Positions 41,780 to 50,874 are shown, counted from the stretch's first letter. The stretch: DNA of 64,000 nucleotides from Thermocaproicibacter sp036260805 (GCA_036260805.1 DATALZ010000085.1:7116-71115), one strand, 5' to 3'. The notes: generated from the letters alone by a model not told the origin. Translations and numbers: made by a program.

Positions 41780-42972
41780 AGTTTCTTTATGTCAGTTTTG
41801 TCAGCAATACAAAGCAGTATTCCGGCATTCTTAAAAAGGTAGTCGGGCAAACTAACGGCGCAGAGCGGCTTGGATGGGATGCGCACTATACCTGCGTGGA
41901 AGGCAACAGTGTGGTTTTAAATACCGGCAAGGGTTCCCCACAGCGTAAAACCTTTGCGAACAGCCTGCGCTGGAGAGATCTGCAGTCGGCAATCACCGAA
42001 AAAATCTGCGAATTTATTGAAGACGGTGCCTATGACGCGATTTATATCAAAGGTTTTCTGACAAATCCGTATGCCTACCGGGCTGCTTCCTGCGCTAAGG
42101 AATCGAATCCGGACTGCAAAGTGATTTTTGAGATAGCAACCTACCCCTACTGGGGCGAGTACAAGCGCTTTTTTAAAGTTGACTGGAAGAAAAAAGACTT
42201 TCGCGCTTTTGCCGGCCATCTGCTGGAGACTGCTCAGCACTGCACCACCGTTCCGCGTATGAAACGGAAGGTCGACGCCCTCGCGGTATTTGGTCAGCCG
42301 GTGGAAAAGCTCTGGGGCATCCCCGCGGTTACCATAGACAACGGAATCACCGTGGAAGGGATAGCTCCGAGGAAAACTGCCGGCGCTTCTCCGGGGGACG
42401 ACATCCATCTTCTGGGCGTCGCAGGAACCTCAATTGCACACGGCTATTTCCGCATTGTTGAGGGCCTTGCACAGTACCAGAAATCAAAGCCCGGTGGAAG
42501 CCCGAACGTCTTTTTCGATATTGTAGGCGAAAACGAAACCATTCAGGCTTTAAAATCGCTTGCTTCCGAGCTTGGCATCGAAGACCTTGTGAACTTTCTC
42601 GGTTATAAGAATTCGCAGGAGCTTTCGGAGCTGTACGGTAAATGCGATGCCGCGGTTTCTTCGCTCGGTGTCTACCAGATCGGCCTGAAGTATCTTTCGC
42701 CGTTGAAGTCGAGGGAATACTGCGCATCCGGAATTCCATTCATTTACGCCTATGAAGACACCCTGCCGCCTGACGCGCCGTTTGCTCTGAAAATCCCCAA
42801 TGACTCCTCACCGGCAGACATCGCGGCGATTGCCAGATTTGCGGAAGGATGCCGCAGAGACCCGCAAATCTCTGCACAGGAACGGGAGTTTGCAAAAGAC
42901 CATTACGACTGGAAAATCATTATGAAGCGTGTGCTTGATTTTGCGGGCGCCGCTGCAAAAGATAAAAATTAG
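41776..42972 (+). CDS. Glycosyltransferase-like protein (pair member B1)
   Basis: 398 aa, probable GT-B fold. MKFLYVSFVSNTKQYSGILKK at the N-terminus; middle segment WGIPAVTIDNGI and GYFRIVEGL; C-terminus FIYAYEDTLPPDAPFALKIPND and DHYDWKIIMKRVLDFA. Paralog of the gene at 47178 (shared WG-PA---NNGI and YDW--IMK-ILDFA). Overlaps the previous gene by 4 nt. Confidence 0.85.
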   Translation: MKFLYVSFVSNTKQYSGILKKVVGQTNGAERLGWDAHYTCVEGNSVVLNTGKGSPQRKTFANSLRWRDLQSAITEKICEFIEDGAYDAIYIKGFLTNPYAYRAASCAKESNPDCKVIFEIATYPYWGEYKRFFKVDWKKKDFRAFAGHLLETAQHCTTVPRMKRKVDALAVFGQPVEKLWGIPAVTIDNGITVEGIAPRKTAGASPGDDIHLLGVAGTSIAHGYFRIVEGLAQYQKSKPGGSPNVFFDIVGENETIQALKSLASELGIEDLVNFLGYKNSQELSELYGKCDAAVSSLGVYQIGLKYLSPLKSREYCASGIPFIYAYEDTLPPDAPFALKIPNDSSPADIAAIARFAEGCRRDPQISAQEREFAKDHYDWKIIMKRVLDFAGAAAKDKN

Positions 42973-42983
42973 GAGGTTCTCCG

Positions 42984-44246
42984 ATGGAACTGTTTGTAAG
43001 TTTTTCAGAGATCATGCATTTTTTTAAGAGAAACAAATTTAAATTTCTGCTTGTGGTCCTTGTATTCGGCGTACTGTGTGGTTTGGCTCCGCTCAAACTG
43101 CTCACGATTCCTTACAGCGTAAATTCATCCATCACACTTTCCTGCGAAATTCCTGAAAATGCAAGCACCGATTACCGTCTGCAGTATACCAACATTCTTG
43201 GTTCGCGCGTTCAAACAGCGATCGCGCAGGCTGCATCCAATAACCTGCTCGAAAAAACCGCCCAGAAGCTTGGAATTAAAGATACCGAGATCAGCAAAAT
43301 CACCGGCGAGCAGATGAACAGCGCTCCAGTCATCAAGCTGACGGTTCAGACCACAGATGCGGAAAAAGCGGCCGAGATTTCCGATACGGCCGCACAGATT
43401 CTTGCAGATCAGATGATGCAGGAATTCCCGTCGCCGAAGCTGTCGGTCGTTATCACCGACAAGGCGCAGCCGGCAAAAGCCCAGTCTAAGAAATCTGCTA
43501 TGGCGAAGGCAGGACTTCTCGGCCTTGTGCTCGGCTTTATCGCCTATGCATGCTTTGGCGTAATTTGTGTTCTGAGCGATCGCTCGGTGCGCAATGCGCG
43601 TGTTGCGGAGGAAGCGCTGAAGACAAAGCTGCTCGCTGAGATTCCGCACGAAACCCGCGGCAGGAACAAAGAAGACGCTTACCGAAAGCTTCGTGCGGCG
43701 ACGCTCCACCAGTACGGTTCCGTAAAGAACTTTATGGTTTCCAGCGTCAATGATAACGACGGCGGCGAAGAGGCGGCGGCCGGTTTGGCCCTGTCTCTGG
43801 CTCAGGCCGGTAAAAAGGTTCTTGTTGTGGATGCTGATCTGCGCGCCCCGAAGCTCGCCCAGCTTTTAAATGTGAAAGCATCCAAAATGTTGAACGATGT
43901 CCTCATAGGCTCCTGCTCCTTACAGGAAGCGGCGGCCGATGTCCCCGGAAAACAGAACCTCAGTCTGCTTGCCGGTGCACAGATTGACGAAGAAAGCCCG
44001 GCAGACCTTTTTGCAAAGGGCTTCGAAAAATTTGTTGCAAATGCGGAAGCGCTTTACGATTTTGTCGTTGTTTATGCTCCGTCCGAAATCAGCTACCCGG
44101 ATGCCGACAGTCTTGCCGTGTTCACACAGGCAGTTATCCTGACCGCGAAATATGGTTCCACAACCTATGAGAGCCTGAAAGAAGCCCTTCGCGGCATGCA
44201 GTCCGCAGGCGGCAAAGTAATTGGTTTCGTCATCACAGACGCCTGA
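42984..44246 (+). CDS. Wzz/CpsC-CpsD fusion with degenerate tyrosine-kinase domain
   Basis: 420 aa. Two membrane helices (about 20-40 and 175-195) bracket a Wzz-like extracytoplasmic domain (TQ-type NSSITLSCEIPENAS to PSPKLSVVITDKAQP). A cytoplasmic BY-kinase-like domain follows. Its Walker A is degraded: SSVNDNDGGEEAAAGLA instead of the usual GEGKST. Walker A' is kept (VLVVDADLRAP), Walker B Asp is replaced (FVVVYAPS), and no C-terminal Tyr cluster is present. It is likely a non-catalytic regulator of chain length. GGAGG precedes the ATG. Confidence 0.88.
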   Translation: MELFVSFSEIMHFFKRNKFKFLLVVLVFGVLCGLAPLKLLTIPYSVNSSITLSCEIPENASTDYRLQYTNILGSRVQTAIAQAASNNLLEKTAQKLGIKDTEISKITGEQMNSAPVIKLTVQTTDAEKAAEISDTAAQILADQMMQEFPSPKLSVVITDKAQPAKAQSKKSAMAKAGLLGLVLGFIAYACFGVICVLSDRSVRNARVAEEALKTKLLAEIPHETRGRNKEDAYRKLRAATLHQYGSVKNFMVSSVNDNDGGEEAAAGLALSLAQAGKKVLVVDADLRAPKLAQLLNVKASKMLNDVLIGSCSLQEAAADVPGKQNLSLLAGAQIDEESPADLFAKGFEKFVANAEALYDFVVVYAPSEISYPDADSLAVFTQAVILTAKYGSTTYESLKEALRGMQSAGGKVIGFVITDA

Positions 44247-44271
44247 TTTCAGCCGAACCAGGCGATACATA

Positions 44272-44306
44272 ATCACCGGAATTTGTTTCATACTAATTCC
44301 GGTGAT
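44272..44306 (+). promoter_or_regulatory. 12-bp hairpin covering the ribosome site of the YetF gene
   Basis: ATCACCGGAATT pairs perfectly with AATTCCGGTGAT, loop TGTTTCATACT. The 3' arm contains GGTGAT, the only ribosome-site candidate for the ATG at 44311. No T-run follows, so translational control is more likely than termination. Confidence 0.6.
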
Positions 44307-44310
44307 AAAT

Positions 44311-44988
44311 ATGGCAATATCGTTTATCCGCACTTTACTGCTCTACATAGTGGTTGTAGTGGCAGTAAGGCTCATGGGAAAACGCCAGATCAGTGAGCTG
44401 CAGACGAGCGAACTGGTCGTAACGCTTCTCATTTCCAACCTTGCATCCGTACCGATGCAGGATACCGGCCAGCCGCTCATCAGCGGCCTGATACCGATTG
44501 CGGTTCTTGTTATGAGCGAAATTACGGTTTCCGGCCTGATGCTCAAAAGCTCAAAGTTCCGCAGGGTGATCACCGGCCGGCCGATTATTGTAATCTACGA
44601 CGGAAAAATACAGCAAAGCGAAATGCGCCGGCTGCGCATGACGACGGAAGACCTTTTCGAACAGCTTCGGCAGAAGGATGTTTTCAGCATTCAGGACATT
44701 GCCTATGCCATTGTGGAAACAAACGGCAAGATGAGTGTGATTAAGAAGCCTGACAAGGAACAGCCCACGGCTGGTGCTCTCAGCGTGGCACAGCAGGATA
44801 AAGGTTTGGAAACCGTGGTGATCAGCGACGGCGTTATTTCCGACTTGTCTCTAACTCTGTGCCGGCAGAGCAAAGAATGGCTTGAAAGCGTTTTAGAGTC
44901 ACAGAACTTGACCTTAAAAGAAGTCTTTTTGATGACTGCCAATGCGAACGGTGACTTTTTCATTGTGAGAAAGGACGTGAGCAAATGA
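44311..44988 (+). CDS. DUF421/YetF-type membrane protein
   Basis: 225 aa. The ATG at 44311 (MAISFIRTLLLYIVVVVAVRLMGKRQISELQ) matches the usual YetF start; the longer frame reads through the upstream hairpin. Three N-terminal helices are followed by two small cytoplasmic domains (RPIIVIYDGKIQQSEMRRLRMT...). Function unknown; in Firmicutes it often pairs with a DUF4363 protein, as here. Confidence 0.93.
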   Translation: MAISFIRTLLLYIVVVVAVRLMGKRQISELQTSELVVTLLISNLASVPMQDTGQPLISGLIPIAVLVMSEITVSGLMLKSSKFRRVITGRPIIVIYDGKIQQSEMRRLRMTTEDLFEQLRQKDVFSIQDIAYAIVETNGKMSVIKKPDKEQPTAGALSVAQQDKGLETVVISDGVISDLSLTLCRQSKEWLESVLESQNLTLKEVFLMTANANGDFFIVRKDVSK

Positions 44989-45365
44989 AACGCATGTGGG
45001 TCGCTCTCGTGCTGCTTGTATTGGCTGTTACGGTCTGCGGCATAGGAATCTACAACACACAAAAGGTTACTGCAGAGATGATTCAGACCGTTAGTCAGGC
45101 CAAATCCGCGCAGGAGAAAGGCGACGACAAAGCTGCCTGCAAACTGAGCGAGAAAGCCGAGGACGACTGGCGCGAAGCGCACAGTGTCCTTTGTACCTAT
45201 ATGGTGCATGCAAGGCTTGAAGAAATTGACCAGACGCTCTCCACGCTGCCGGAACTTTGCCGCAACGGCGCAAAGGATGCGTTCCTTTCGGAATGCGACA
45301 GAAGTCTGACACAGTTTTCCTATCTGACGGAAGCCGAAATGCCAAGCATAGGAAACATCTTCTAA
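44985..45365 (+). CDS. DUF4363 membrane-anchored protein
   Basis: 126 aa. One N-terminal helix (MWVALVLLVLAVTVCGIGI) and a helical extracytoplasmic domain with WREAHSVLCTYMVHARLEEID, the DUF4363 hallmark. Overlaps the YetF gene by 4 nt (ATGA). The pair's function is unknown. Confidence 0.92.
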   Translation: MKRMWVALVLLVLAVTVCGIGIYNTQKVTAEMIQTVSQAKSAQEKGDDKAACKLSEKAEDDWREAHSVLCTYMVHARLEEIDQTLSTLPELCRNGAKDAFLSECDRSLTQFSYLTEAEMPSIGNIF

Positions 45366-45380
45366 TTCAATTCATAAAAT

Positions 45381-45421
45381 AAAGCGGCCGTTCTTTTCAT
45401 CCCGAAAAGAACGGCCGCTTT
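45381..45421. terminator. Strong bidirectional terminator
   Basis: Perfect 17-bp stem AAAGCGGCCGTTCTTTT/AAAAGAACGGCCGCTTT between convergent genes. Confidence 0.92.
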
Positions 45422-45427
45422 GTAAAT

Positions 45428-46684
45428 TCAGGTATGCAATGGGTCAATCAGCTGCGCAAACCGCGCATAATTGTTTTCGGCGCAGAAATTCTCCTGCCAG
45501 ATGTTTCTTGCCGCTTCTCGGAGCGCAATCCGTTCCTGCTGATCCAAACGTGCCATCTGCTCAATTTTCTGTGCGAGCGTTTCCGGCGTGAAGTCTGTAT
45601 CAAGCAGCCAGCCGTTTTCTCCGTCCTTCACGATTTCTCCTGTTCCGCCGACATCTGTTGCAATGACCGGAATACCGAACGAACACGCCTCCATGATGCT
45701 GACCGGCAGCCCTTCCGAGCTACTTGTGTTTATGAAACAGTCAACGCGGTTTGTTTGATAGAATTTCATAAGTTCTTCGTTTTTAACTTCACCGGCAAAC
45801 TCACATTTCATAAAAGTGAGGTTATCCGCAGCATATTTTTTCAGCTCATCCAGCCCTTCGCCGCCGCCGAAATGCGTCCATTTCAGGTTCAGCCCGCTTT
45901 CCGAAAGCTTTGCAAGCGCCTGAGCCAGCAGGTCTACCCGCTTCACGGGGTCAATGTGGCAGCAGCTCGCAAGGCAGAATTCATCTCCGCGGTCTGAAGG
46001 ACCCCTGCCGTAATCTCTGGTACCGAGGTACGCTGTAGCGACCTTATCCGCCAGTTCTTTGTAGGTCTCTTTCAGATATTTGCTGCCGTTGTTGGAGCAG
46101 GGGAAAACCGCATCTAGATTTTTCAGAAGGTATGGCCGAAGCGGAAGGTAGTTCGACGGGTTGCGTTCGGGGTACAGGTCATAGCCGTGTGCGCGGCTGT
46201 AAGAATAACAGTGTGCCGCCCTGCAGCCGTATTTCAGGTTCACCGCCGCAAACGCCGTGTCATAAAACCAGTAGCTGTAAAAGGTCACGGAATCATATCC
46301 GTCAACAGCTGTTTTGGAAAGGATTGCGGCCGCTTCGTGGCTGACCACTTTTCCTTTTGAAACAAAGTATGCAAAATATAACCTGCGCAGCAGCGCATGC
46401 CCCAACTCAGTGCGTTCCTGCGCATTTTTGTATTTTTTCGGGATGTGTAAGAATGGCCCAAGCGCTCCGGCTTTGACTTTTGCGCCTATCCGGGCGGCGC
46501 TTATAGTATGGACTTCGGTATTATCCGGCACCGGTCGGGTCTGCACAGGGTTGTCCGAGACGGATGTGGCGATTAATATCACTTTTTCAAATTCCTTTGC
46601 AATCACTGGCAGTTCGTTTGCAATAAATTCCTCACCTGTATCAAAAGGAAATATTTTTGTAAGTAAAACAAGGCAGTTCTTCAT
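45428..46684 (-). CDS. GT4-type glycosyltransferase (pair member A2)
   Basis: 418 aa, on the minus strand. N-terminus LLTKIFPFDTGEEFIANELP, donor site INTSSSEGLPVSIMEACSFG, ATDVGGTGEIV. Closely parallels the gene at 40556 along its length (SRAHGYDLYPER, YLGTRDYG, WTHFGGGEG). GAAAGGA precedes the ATG. Inverted relative to the rest of the locus, suggesting duplication and rearrangement. Confidence 0.93.
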   Translation of the reverse strand: MKNCLVLLTKIFPFDTGEEFIANELPVIAKEFEKVILIATSVSDNPVQTRPVPDNTEVHTISAARIGAKVKAGALGPFLHIPKKYKNAQERTELGHALLRRLYFAYFVSKGKVVSHEAAAILSKTAVDGYDSVTFYSYWFYDTAFAAVNLKYGCRAAHCYSYSRAHGYDLYPERNPSNYLPLRPYLLKNLDAVFPCSNNGSKYLKETYKELADKVATAYLGTRDYGRGPSDRGDEFCLASCCHIDPVKRVDLLAQALAKLSESGLNLKWTHFGGGEGLDELKKYAADNLTFMKCEFAGEVKNEELMKFYQTNRVDCFINTSSSEGLPVSIMEACSFGIPVIATDVGGTGEIVKDGENGWLLDTDFTPETLAQKIEQMARLDQQERIALREAARNIWQENFCAENNYARFAQLIDPLHT

Positions 46685-46760
46685 TTTCTGGATGATCCTT
46701 TCGCTGTTAGCAGCCGTTCCAAATTTCTTTTGTACCCCGCCAGCAGGGCGGTATCAAAGA

Positions 46761-46810
46761 TACTCCGCGACTTGCCGCGGAGAGGTTCATATGCGAACCA
46801 GGGGTGCAAT
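46761..46810 (+). repeat. Dispersed palindromic repeat, third copy
   Basis: TACTCCGCGACTTGCCGCGG AGAGGTTCAT then ATGCGAACCAGGGGTGCAAT. It aligns with 7031-7080 and with the core of 22479-22524. Contains the CTCCGC/GCGGAG inner stem and a GGTTCAT/GAACC pair. Confidence 0.7.
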
Positions 46811-46898
46811 CATCGGTTCATTTTTAAAGCATAGCATACCGTTGGGGATATTTCAACGGCTTGCAGGTGCTTAAAATCTTAAATTGGAAAACAGGGCG

Positions 46899-46932
46899 TT
46901 ATCATCCCCCGCCAAAGGCGGAATGATGATAA
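46899..46932. repeat. Imperfect hairpin related to 28189-28225
   Basis: TTATCATCCCCCGCC pairs with GGCGG...ATGATAA around an AAA loop. The remainder of the gap 46685-47177 is AT-rich and holds only the promoter at 47070. Confidence 0.45.
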
Positions 46933-47069
46933 TAAAATTCATTGATACATTTTAGGAAATTTAGGGCTTTTGTGATATAGGAATCAAGAAAATGTCTCTA
47001 ATTAATAGATAATTTACAAAAATAGTTAAAAATATTTTCGGTTTATGAACAAATCAACCAAATCCTGCC

Positions 47070-47098
47070 TTGTATTTCTTAGATTAAAATGTTATAAT
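47070..47098 (+). promoter_or_regulatory. SigA-type promoter of the second glycosyltransferase run
   Basis: TTGTAT, 17-bp spacer, TATAAT. Confidence 0.75.
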
Positions 47099-47177
47099 AC
47101 TCCTATGAAATTATGATTCCAAAAAATTTTAATAAAATATCGTTGGTTTGTCTGCAAAGTGTTTGCGGAGGCATACA

Positions 47178-48353
47178 ATGAGATTCCTTTATGTTGGACT
47201 TGAGCCAGTAACATTTGATTCAGAATTGTATCGGCAAAGCGTTCTGCTGAAATTCGGCGGAGTAAGGCAGCTTGGCAATCTTGTGGATTATATCTGTTAC
47301 GATCAGCAAAAGATCTTAAGTTGTGTAAACGGCGAAATCAGCGAGACCTCGTTAACCGAGAAGCCATCTAAGGAAAAACAGTTTGATAATTATGTTCTTG
47401 ATTTTCTGAAGGGACAGACATACGACTTCGTGTACATGAGGGGCCTCATTCTAAATCCTGCTCATCTTAAAATAGCAAAGAGCGTAAAGACGAAAAAATT
47501 CGGCGCAAAAGTGATTTACGAGCCCAGGTGCTACCCGGAAAAGGAACATTTAAAAGAAATGCTTCAGGACTGCCGTGAAAAATGCGGCATGAAGGAGTAC
47601 GCAGAGCTGCAAAAAAAAGTGCTTCGGCACAGAATGTGTCTTGCCAGTTTAGCAAATGTGGTGGATACTGTCGTCATCTACGAGTGCCCGGTCAATTTTG
47701 TCTGGGGAGTTCCGGCAATCGCCGTAAATAACGGCATTGCCGTGGGACAGATAAAGGTGCGCAGCACCTTTGAAGAGCTCGGTACTCCAATTAAGATGCT
47801 TGGTATTGTCGATGATCTGAAAATCAATGGGTATGACCGGCTCTTCCGCGGCATGAACGCATACCGGCATAACCGCCGCCGGGAAGAAATTTCACTCGAT
47901 ATTGTCGGCAGCGATGAGAAGACAAAAGAACTGAAAAAAATGGCCGCTAAGTGGAATGTGGAGCAGTTCGTCAATTTCGTCGGCGAAAAAACCTTGCCTG
48001 AGATTAACGAACTGTGCAATACGCATACCATTGCGGTTTCGAACCTTGGGCTTTTTCGTTCCGGCAGAATTTACGATTCCCCCCGCATGACGAGACTTTT
48101 CTGCGCTGCCGGAATTCCGTTCCTTTATGCCTACGAGGACGTAGGCCTTGGCGTAAAGGTACCGTTTGCTATGAAAATACCGAATATTGACGCGTCGGTC
48201 AGCATGGAACTTGTAGGGGAGTTTGTGTGGCGGTGCAGGCTGAACACACGCCTTGCACAGCAGGAACGGCGTTTTGCGGAAGATAACTACGACTGGCGGG
48301 TTATCATGAAAAAAATTCTTGATTTTGCCGCCACAGGAAAACTGGAGGTTTGA
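47178..48353 (+). CDS. Glycosyltransferase-like protein (pair member B2)
   Basis: 391 aa. The ATG at 47178 has CGGAGG 6 nt upstream; an earlier TTG lacks support. MRFLYVGLEPVTFDSELYRQ, then VWGVPAIAVNNGIAVG, FLYAYEDVGLGVKVPFAMKIPN and DNYDWRVIMKKILDFAA mirror the gene at 41776. Start of a three-gene run ending at 50659. Confidence 0.85.
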   Translation: MRFLYVGLEPVTFDSELYRQSVLLKFGGVRQLGNLVDYICYDQQKILSCVNGEISETSLTEKPSKEKQFDNYVLDFLKGQTYDFVYMRGLILNPAHLKIAKSVKTKKFGAKVIYEPRCYPEKEHLKEMLQDCREKCGMKEYAELQKKVLRHRMCLASLANVVDTVVIYECPVNFVWGVPAIAVNNGIAVGQIKVRSTFEELGTPIKMLGIVDDLKINGYDRLFRGMNAYRHNRRREEISLDIVGSDEKTKELKKMAAKWNVEQFVNFVGEKTLPEINELCNTHTIAVSNLGLFRSGRIYDSPRMTRLFCAAGIPFLYAYEDVGLGVKVPFAMKIPNIDASVSMELVGEFVWRCRLNTRLAQQERRFAEDNYDWRVIMKKILDFAATGKLEV

Positions 48354-48355
48354 CC

Positions 48356-49420
48356 TTGCCCCAAATAAGCGTAATTGTACCGGTATATAATGTGGAAAAA
48401 TATCTCGACCATTGCGTAAAAAGCATTCTGGCACAGAGTTTTCCGGATTTTGAGCTTTTGCTTGTCAACGACGCGTCAACCGATAATTCCCTGAATAAGG
48501 CAAAAGAATATGAATATGACAAACGGGTAAAAGTATTGGACAAGCCCCATGGCGGGCTGGGCGATACAAGAAATTACGGCGTAGAACACGCCGTGGGCAA
48601 ATACCTTTTGTTTGTGGATTCGGACGACTGGATTGAAGAAGATATGCTCCGCGATCTTTACGCCCTTGCAGAAGCGTATCGGGCTGACCTTGTCGTCTTT
48701 AATTTTGTACGCGAAAACGTGGAGATTATGGAGCACCGCGGCAGCAGCCTGCCCGTGAACTACCCCGAATTTGGAAGAGAAATTCAGGACAAAATGGTAG
48801 AGGAACTCATCGGACCGGACCCGAACGGAGGCCCCTGGCGTAGCGTTGAGATGCTGGGCTGCGCATGGCGCCGTATGTACGTGCGCAAATGGTACATCAA
48901 CAACGAAATTCGTTACGGCAACGAGCAGAAGATTATGCTGGAAGACCTTCCTGCAACCATCCATGCCCACTGCGTTTCCAACCGGATGCTGATTGTCGGC
49001 GGGGCTTATTACCATTACCGCTACAATCCAAATTCGCTCAGCACACGGTACCGCCCGCATAAAATGGAAATGTTGACAGAATGTTTCCAGACCATTCAAA
49101 AGCTTCTGCAGGACCGCGGCCTGTACGAACAGTACGAAGAGCGGCATCTGGCGTGGTTTCTGCGCTCGGCGGCGCATTCCTCATTGGTCAACTGTTTCAG
49201 CCCGATGAATCCGGCGAAGTTTGGCGGCCGTTACCATGAAGTGAAGGGGATTCTGAAAAATTCGATACTGCGGCAGGCCGCCAAGTCCGATTACCTGAAA
49301 CACGGAGCAAAATCCGACCGCATTGTGCGGCATGTCCTGCGCAGCCGCCTAACTCCGCTTGTTTACCTGTTCTACCGCATCTATTCCATGCTGCTGCTGA
49401 AAGACGAGAAAAAGAAATAA
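48356..49420 (+). CDS. GT2-family glycosyltransferase
   Basis: 354 aa, GT-A fold. The TTG at 48356 is chosen: GGAGG is 7 nt upstream and the protein then begins PQISVIVPVYNVEKYLDHC, the standard GT2 opening. LLVNDASTDNS, HGGLGDTRNYG and the DxD-type VDSDDW follow. It overlaps or abuts the previous stop. Probably adds a sugar to the repeat unit from a nucleotide-sugar donor. Confidence 0.93.
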   Translation: MPQISVIVPVYNVEKYLDHCVKSILAQSFPDFELLLVNDASTDNSLNKAKEYEYDKRVKVLDKPHGGLGDTRNYGVEHAVGKYLLFVDSDDWIEEDMLRDLYALAEAYRADLVVFNFVRENVEIMEHRGSSLPVNYPEFGREIQDKMVEELIGPDPNGGPWRSVEMLGCAWRRMYVRKWYINNEIRYGNEQKIMLEDLPATIHAHCVSNRMLIVGGAYYHYRYNPNSLSTRYRPHKMEMLTECFQTIQKLLQDRGLYEQYEERHLAWFLRSAAHSSLVNCFSPMNPAKFGGRYHEVKGILKNSILRQAAKSDYLKHGAKSDRIVRHVLRSRLTPLVYLFYRIYSMLLLKDEKKK

Positions 49421-49465
49421 ACGTGCAGCTTGCTCAATATAACGTCGAAGTATAGGAGTTTATGA

Positions 49466-50659
49466 ATGCCGGAAAAGAAAAAAGTTTTATTTATCAATTA
49501 CAGCCTGCACAGCGGCGGGATTGAAAAAAGCCTTGTGACCGTTCTGTCTCTGTTCGACTTTACAAAATACGACGTTGACCTGCAGCTTTTTGCTAACGAG
49601 GGCATGTTCCTCGAACGCGTTCCCGCACAGGTGAATCTCCTGGAACCTTTGTTCCCCGCCGAATACCGGCTGAATATCCGGCAGGCGTTTTTTGCGCTGA
49701 TCCGCAGGGGGCATCCGCTTCTTGCCCTGTGCCGCCTTCTTGTTACATTTGCGGGACTGCGCGGAACCATGGGTGAGCGCCTTGTGAAGATGTGGAAAGT
49801 GGAACGCCATTTTGCCCGGCCTGCACGCGGCCAATACGACGCTGCAGTCGCGTTTATGGAAGGCCAGCCAATTTATTACAACATCACGAAAGTGAAGAGC
49901 AAAGTCAAAATTGGGTTTATTCACGGCGATTACGAAGCGATGGGTTTGAACCGAGATTTTGACCGCGAATATATCCATCAGCTCGACGCGCTCTGCACCG
50001 TTTCGGAGTCATGCCTTTCCTCTCTTCAAAAGGTATTCCCAGAGTGTGCCGAAAAGTGTCACTGCATTTACAATATTATTTCCGCGGATTTTATGCGCAC
50101 TCTTGCGGAAAAAGGCGAAGGCTTTAACGACGGTTATTCCGGCCTGCGCGTGCTTTCCATTGCCCGTCTTTCGATGCAGAAGGGGTTGGACATTGCTCTT
50201 CCGGCTGTGGCAAACCTGAAAAAGAAGGGCCTTGCCTTCCGGTGGTATATTATCGGCGTCGGCCCCGAAGAAGAAAAGCTGAAAGCAATGGCCGGGGAAC
50301 TGGATTTGGAAGACTGCGTTTTCTTCCTCGGCGAGCGTTCCAACCCGTACCCATACCTCAAACAATGTGATATTTATTTGCAGCCCAGTCGGTTTGAGGG
50401 CAAATCCATTGCCGTCGATGAAGCAATGGTGATGTGCCGCCCGATTCTTCTGACCAATTTCTCCACGGCGGCTGACCAGATTGATTCGGGGGTGAACGGG
50501 TTTATTGTTCCCATGACTTCCGAGGGCGTTGAGCAGGGACTTGAAAATTTGCTTCAGCATGAAGAACGACGGGCAGCGTTTATTGATGCCCTTTCGCAGG
50601 GCACTTACTCCAACGAGAGTGAAATCAATAAGCTGTATGATTTAATCAATATAAAATAA
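49466..50659 (+). CDS. GT4-family glycosyltransferase
   Basis: 397 aa, GT-B fold. N-terminus VLFINYSLHSGGIEKSLVTVL; IGFIHGDYEAMGLNRDFD in the middle; donor site SRFEGKSIAVDEAMVM preceded by GVGPEEEKLK and FLGERSNPYPYL. Distinct from the A and B pairs. AGGAG precedes the ATG; a terminator follows. Confidence 0.93.
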   Translation: MPEKKKVLFINYSLHSGGIEKSLVTVLSLFDFTKYDVDLQLFANEGMFLERVPAQVNLLEPLFPAEYRLNIRQAFFALIRRGHPLLALCRLLVTFAGLRGTMGERLVKMWKVERHFARPARGQYDAAVAFMEGQPIYYNITKVKSKVKIGFIHGDYEAMGLNRDFDREYIHQLDALCTVSESCLSSLQKVFPECAEKCHCIYNIISADFMRTLAEKGEGFNDGYSGLRVLSIARLSMQKGLDIALPAVANLKKKGLAFRWYIIGVGPEEEKLKAMAGELDLEDCVFFLGERSNPYPYLKQCDIYLQPSRFEGKSIAVDEAMVMCRPILLTNFSTAADQIDSGVNGFIVPMTSEGVEQGLENLLQHEERRAAFIDALSQGTYSNESEINKLYDLINIK

Positions 50660-50673
50660 TTTATAAAACGCGG

Positions 50674-50705
50674 CGCCCTGCATGGTTTTCCATGCAGGGC
50701 GTTTT
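50674..50705 (+). terminator. Terminator at the end of the polysaccharide locus
   Basis: CGCCCTGCATGG/CCATGCAGGGCG stem, TTTT loop, then TTTTC. Confidence 0.9.
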
Positions 50706-50760
50706 CAGCAGGCTTTATTCGGCACCGTCGCATGCGGGAAGGTGTTTTAGGTGCACCGGC

Positions 50761-50789
50761 TTGACAGAAACCTGTTTTACACTTATAGT
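50761..50789 (+). promoter_or_regulatory. mnmA: SigA-type promoter of mnmA
   Basis: TTGACA, 17-bp spacer, TATAGT. Confidence 0.8.
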
Positions 50790-50874
50790 TTTAATGAGTT
50801 TGTAAAACATGTTTATTGTAAATGATATTTCTAGGCCTAAAAAGACCGATTAGGATGAATTGTGAGGATATCAG

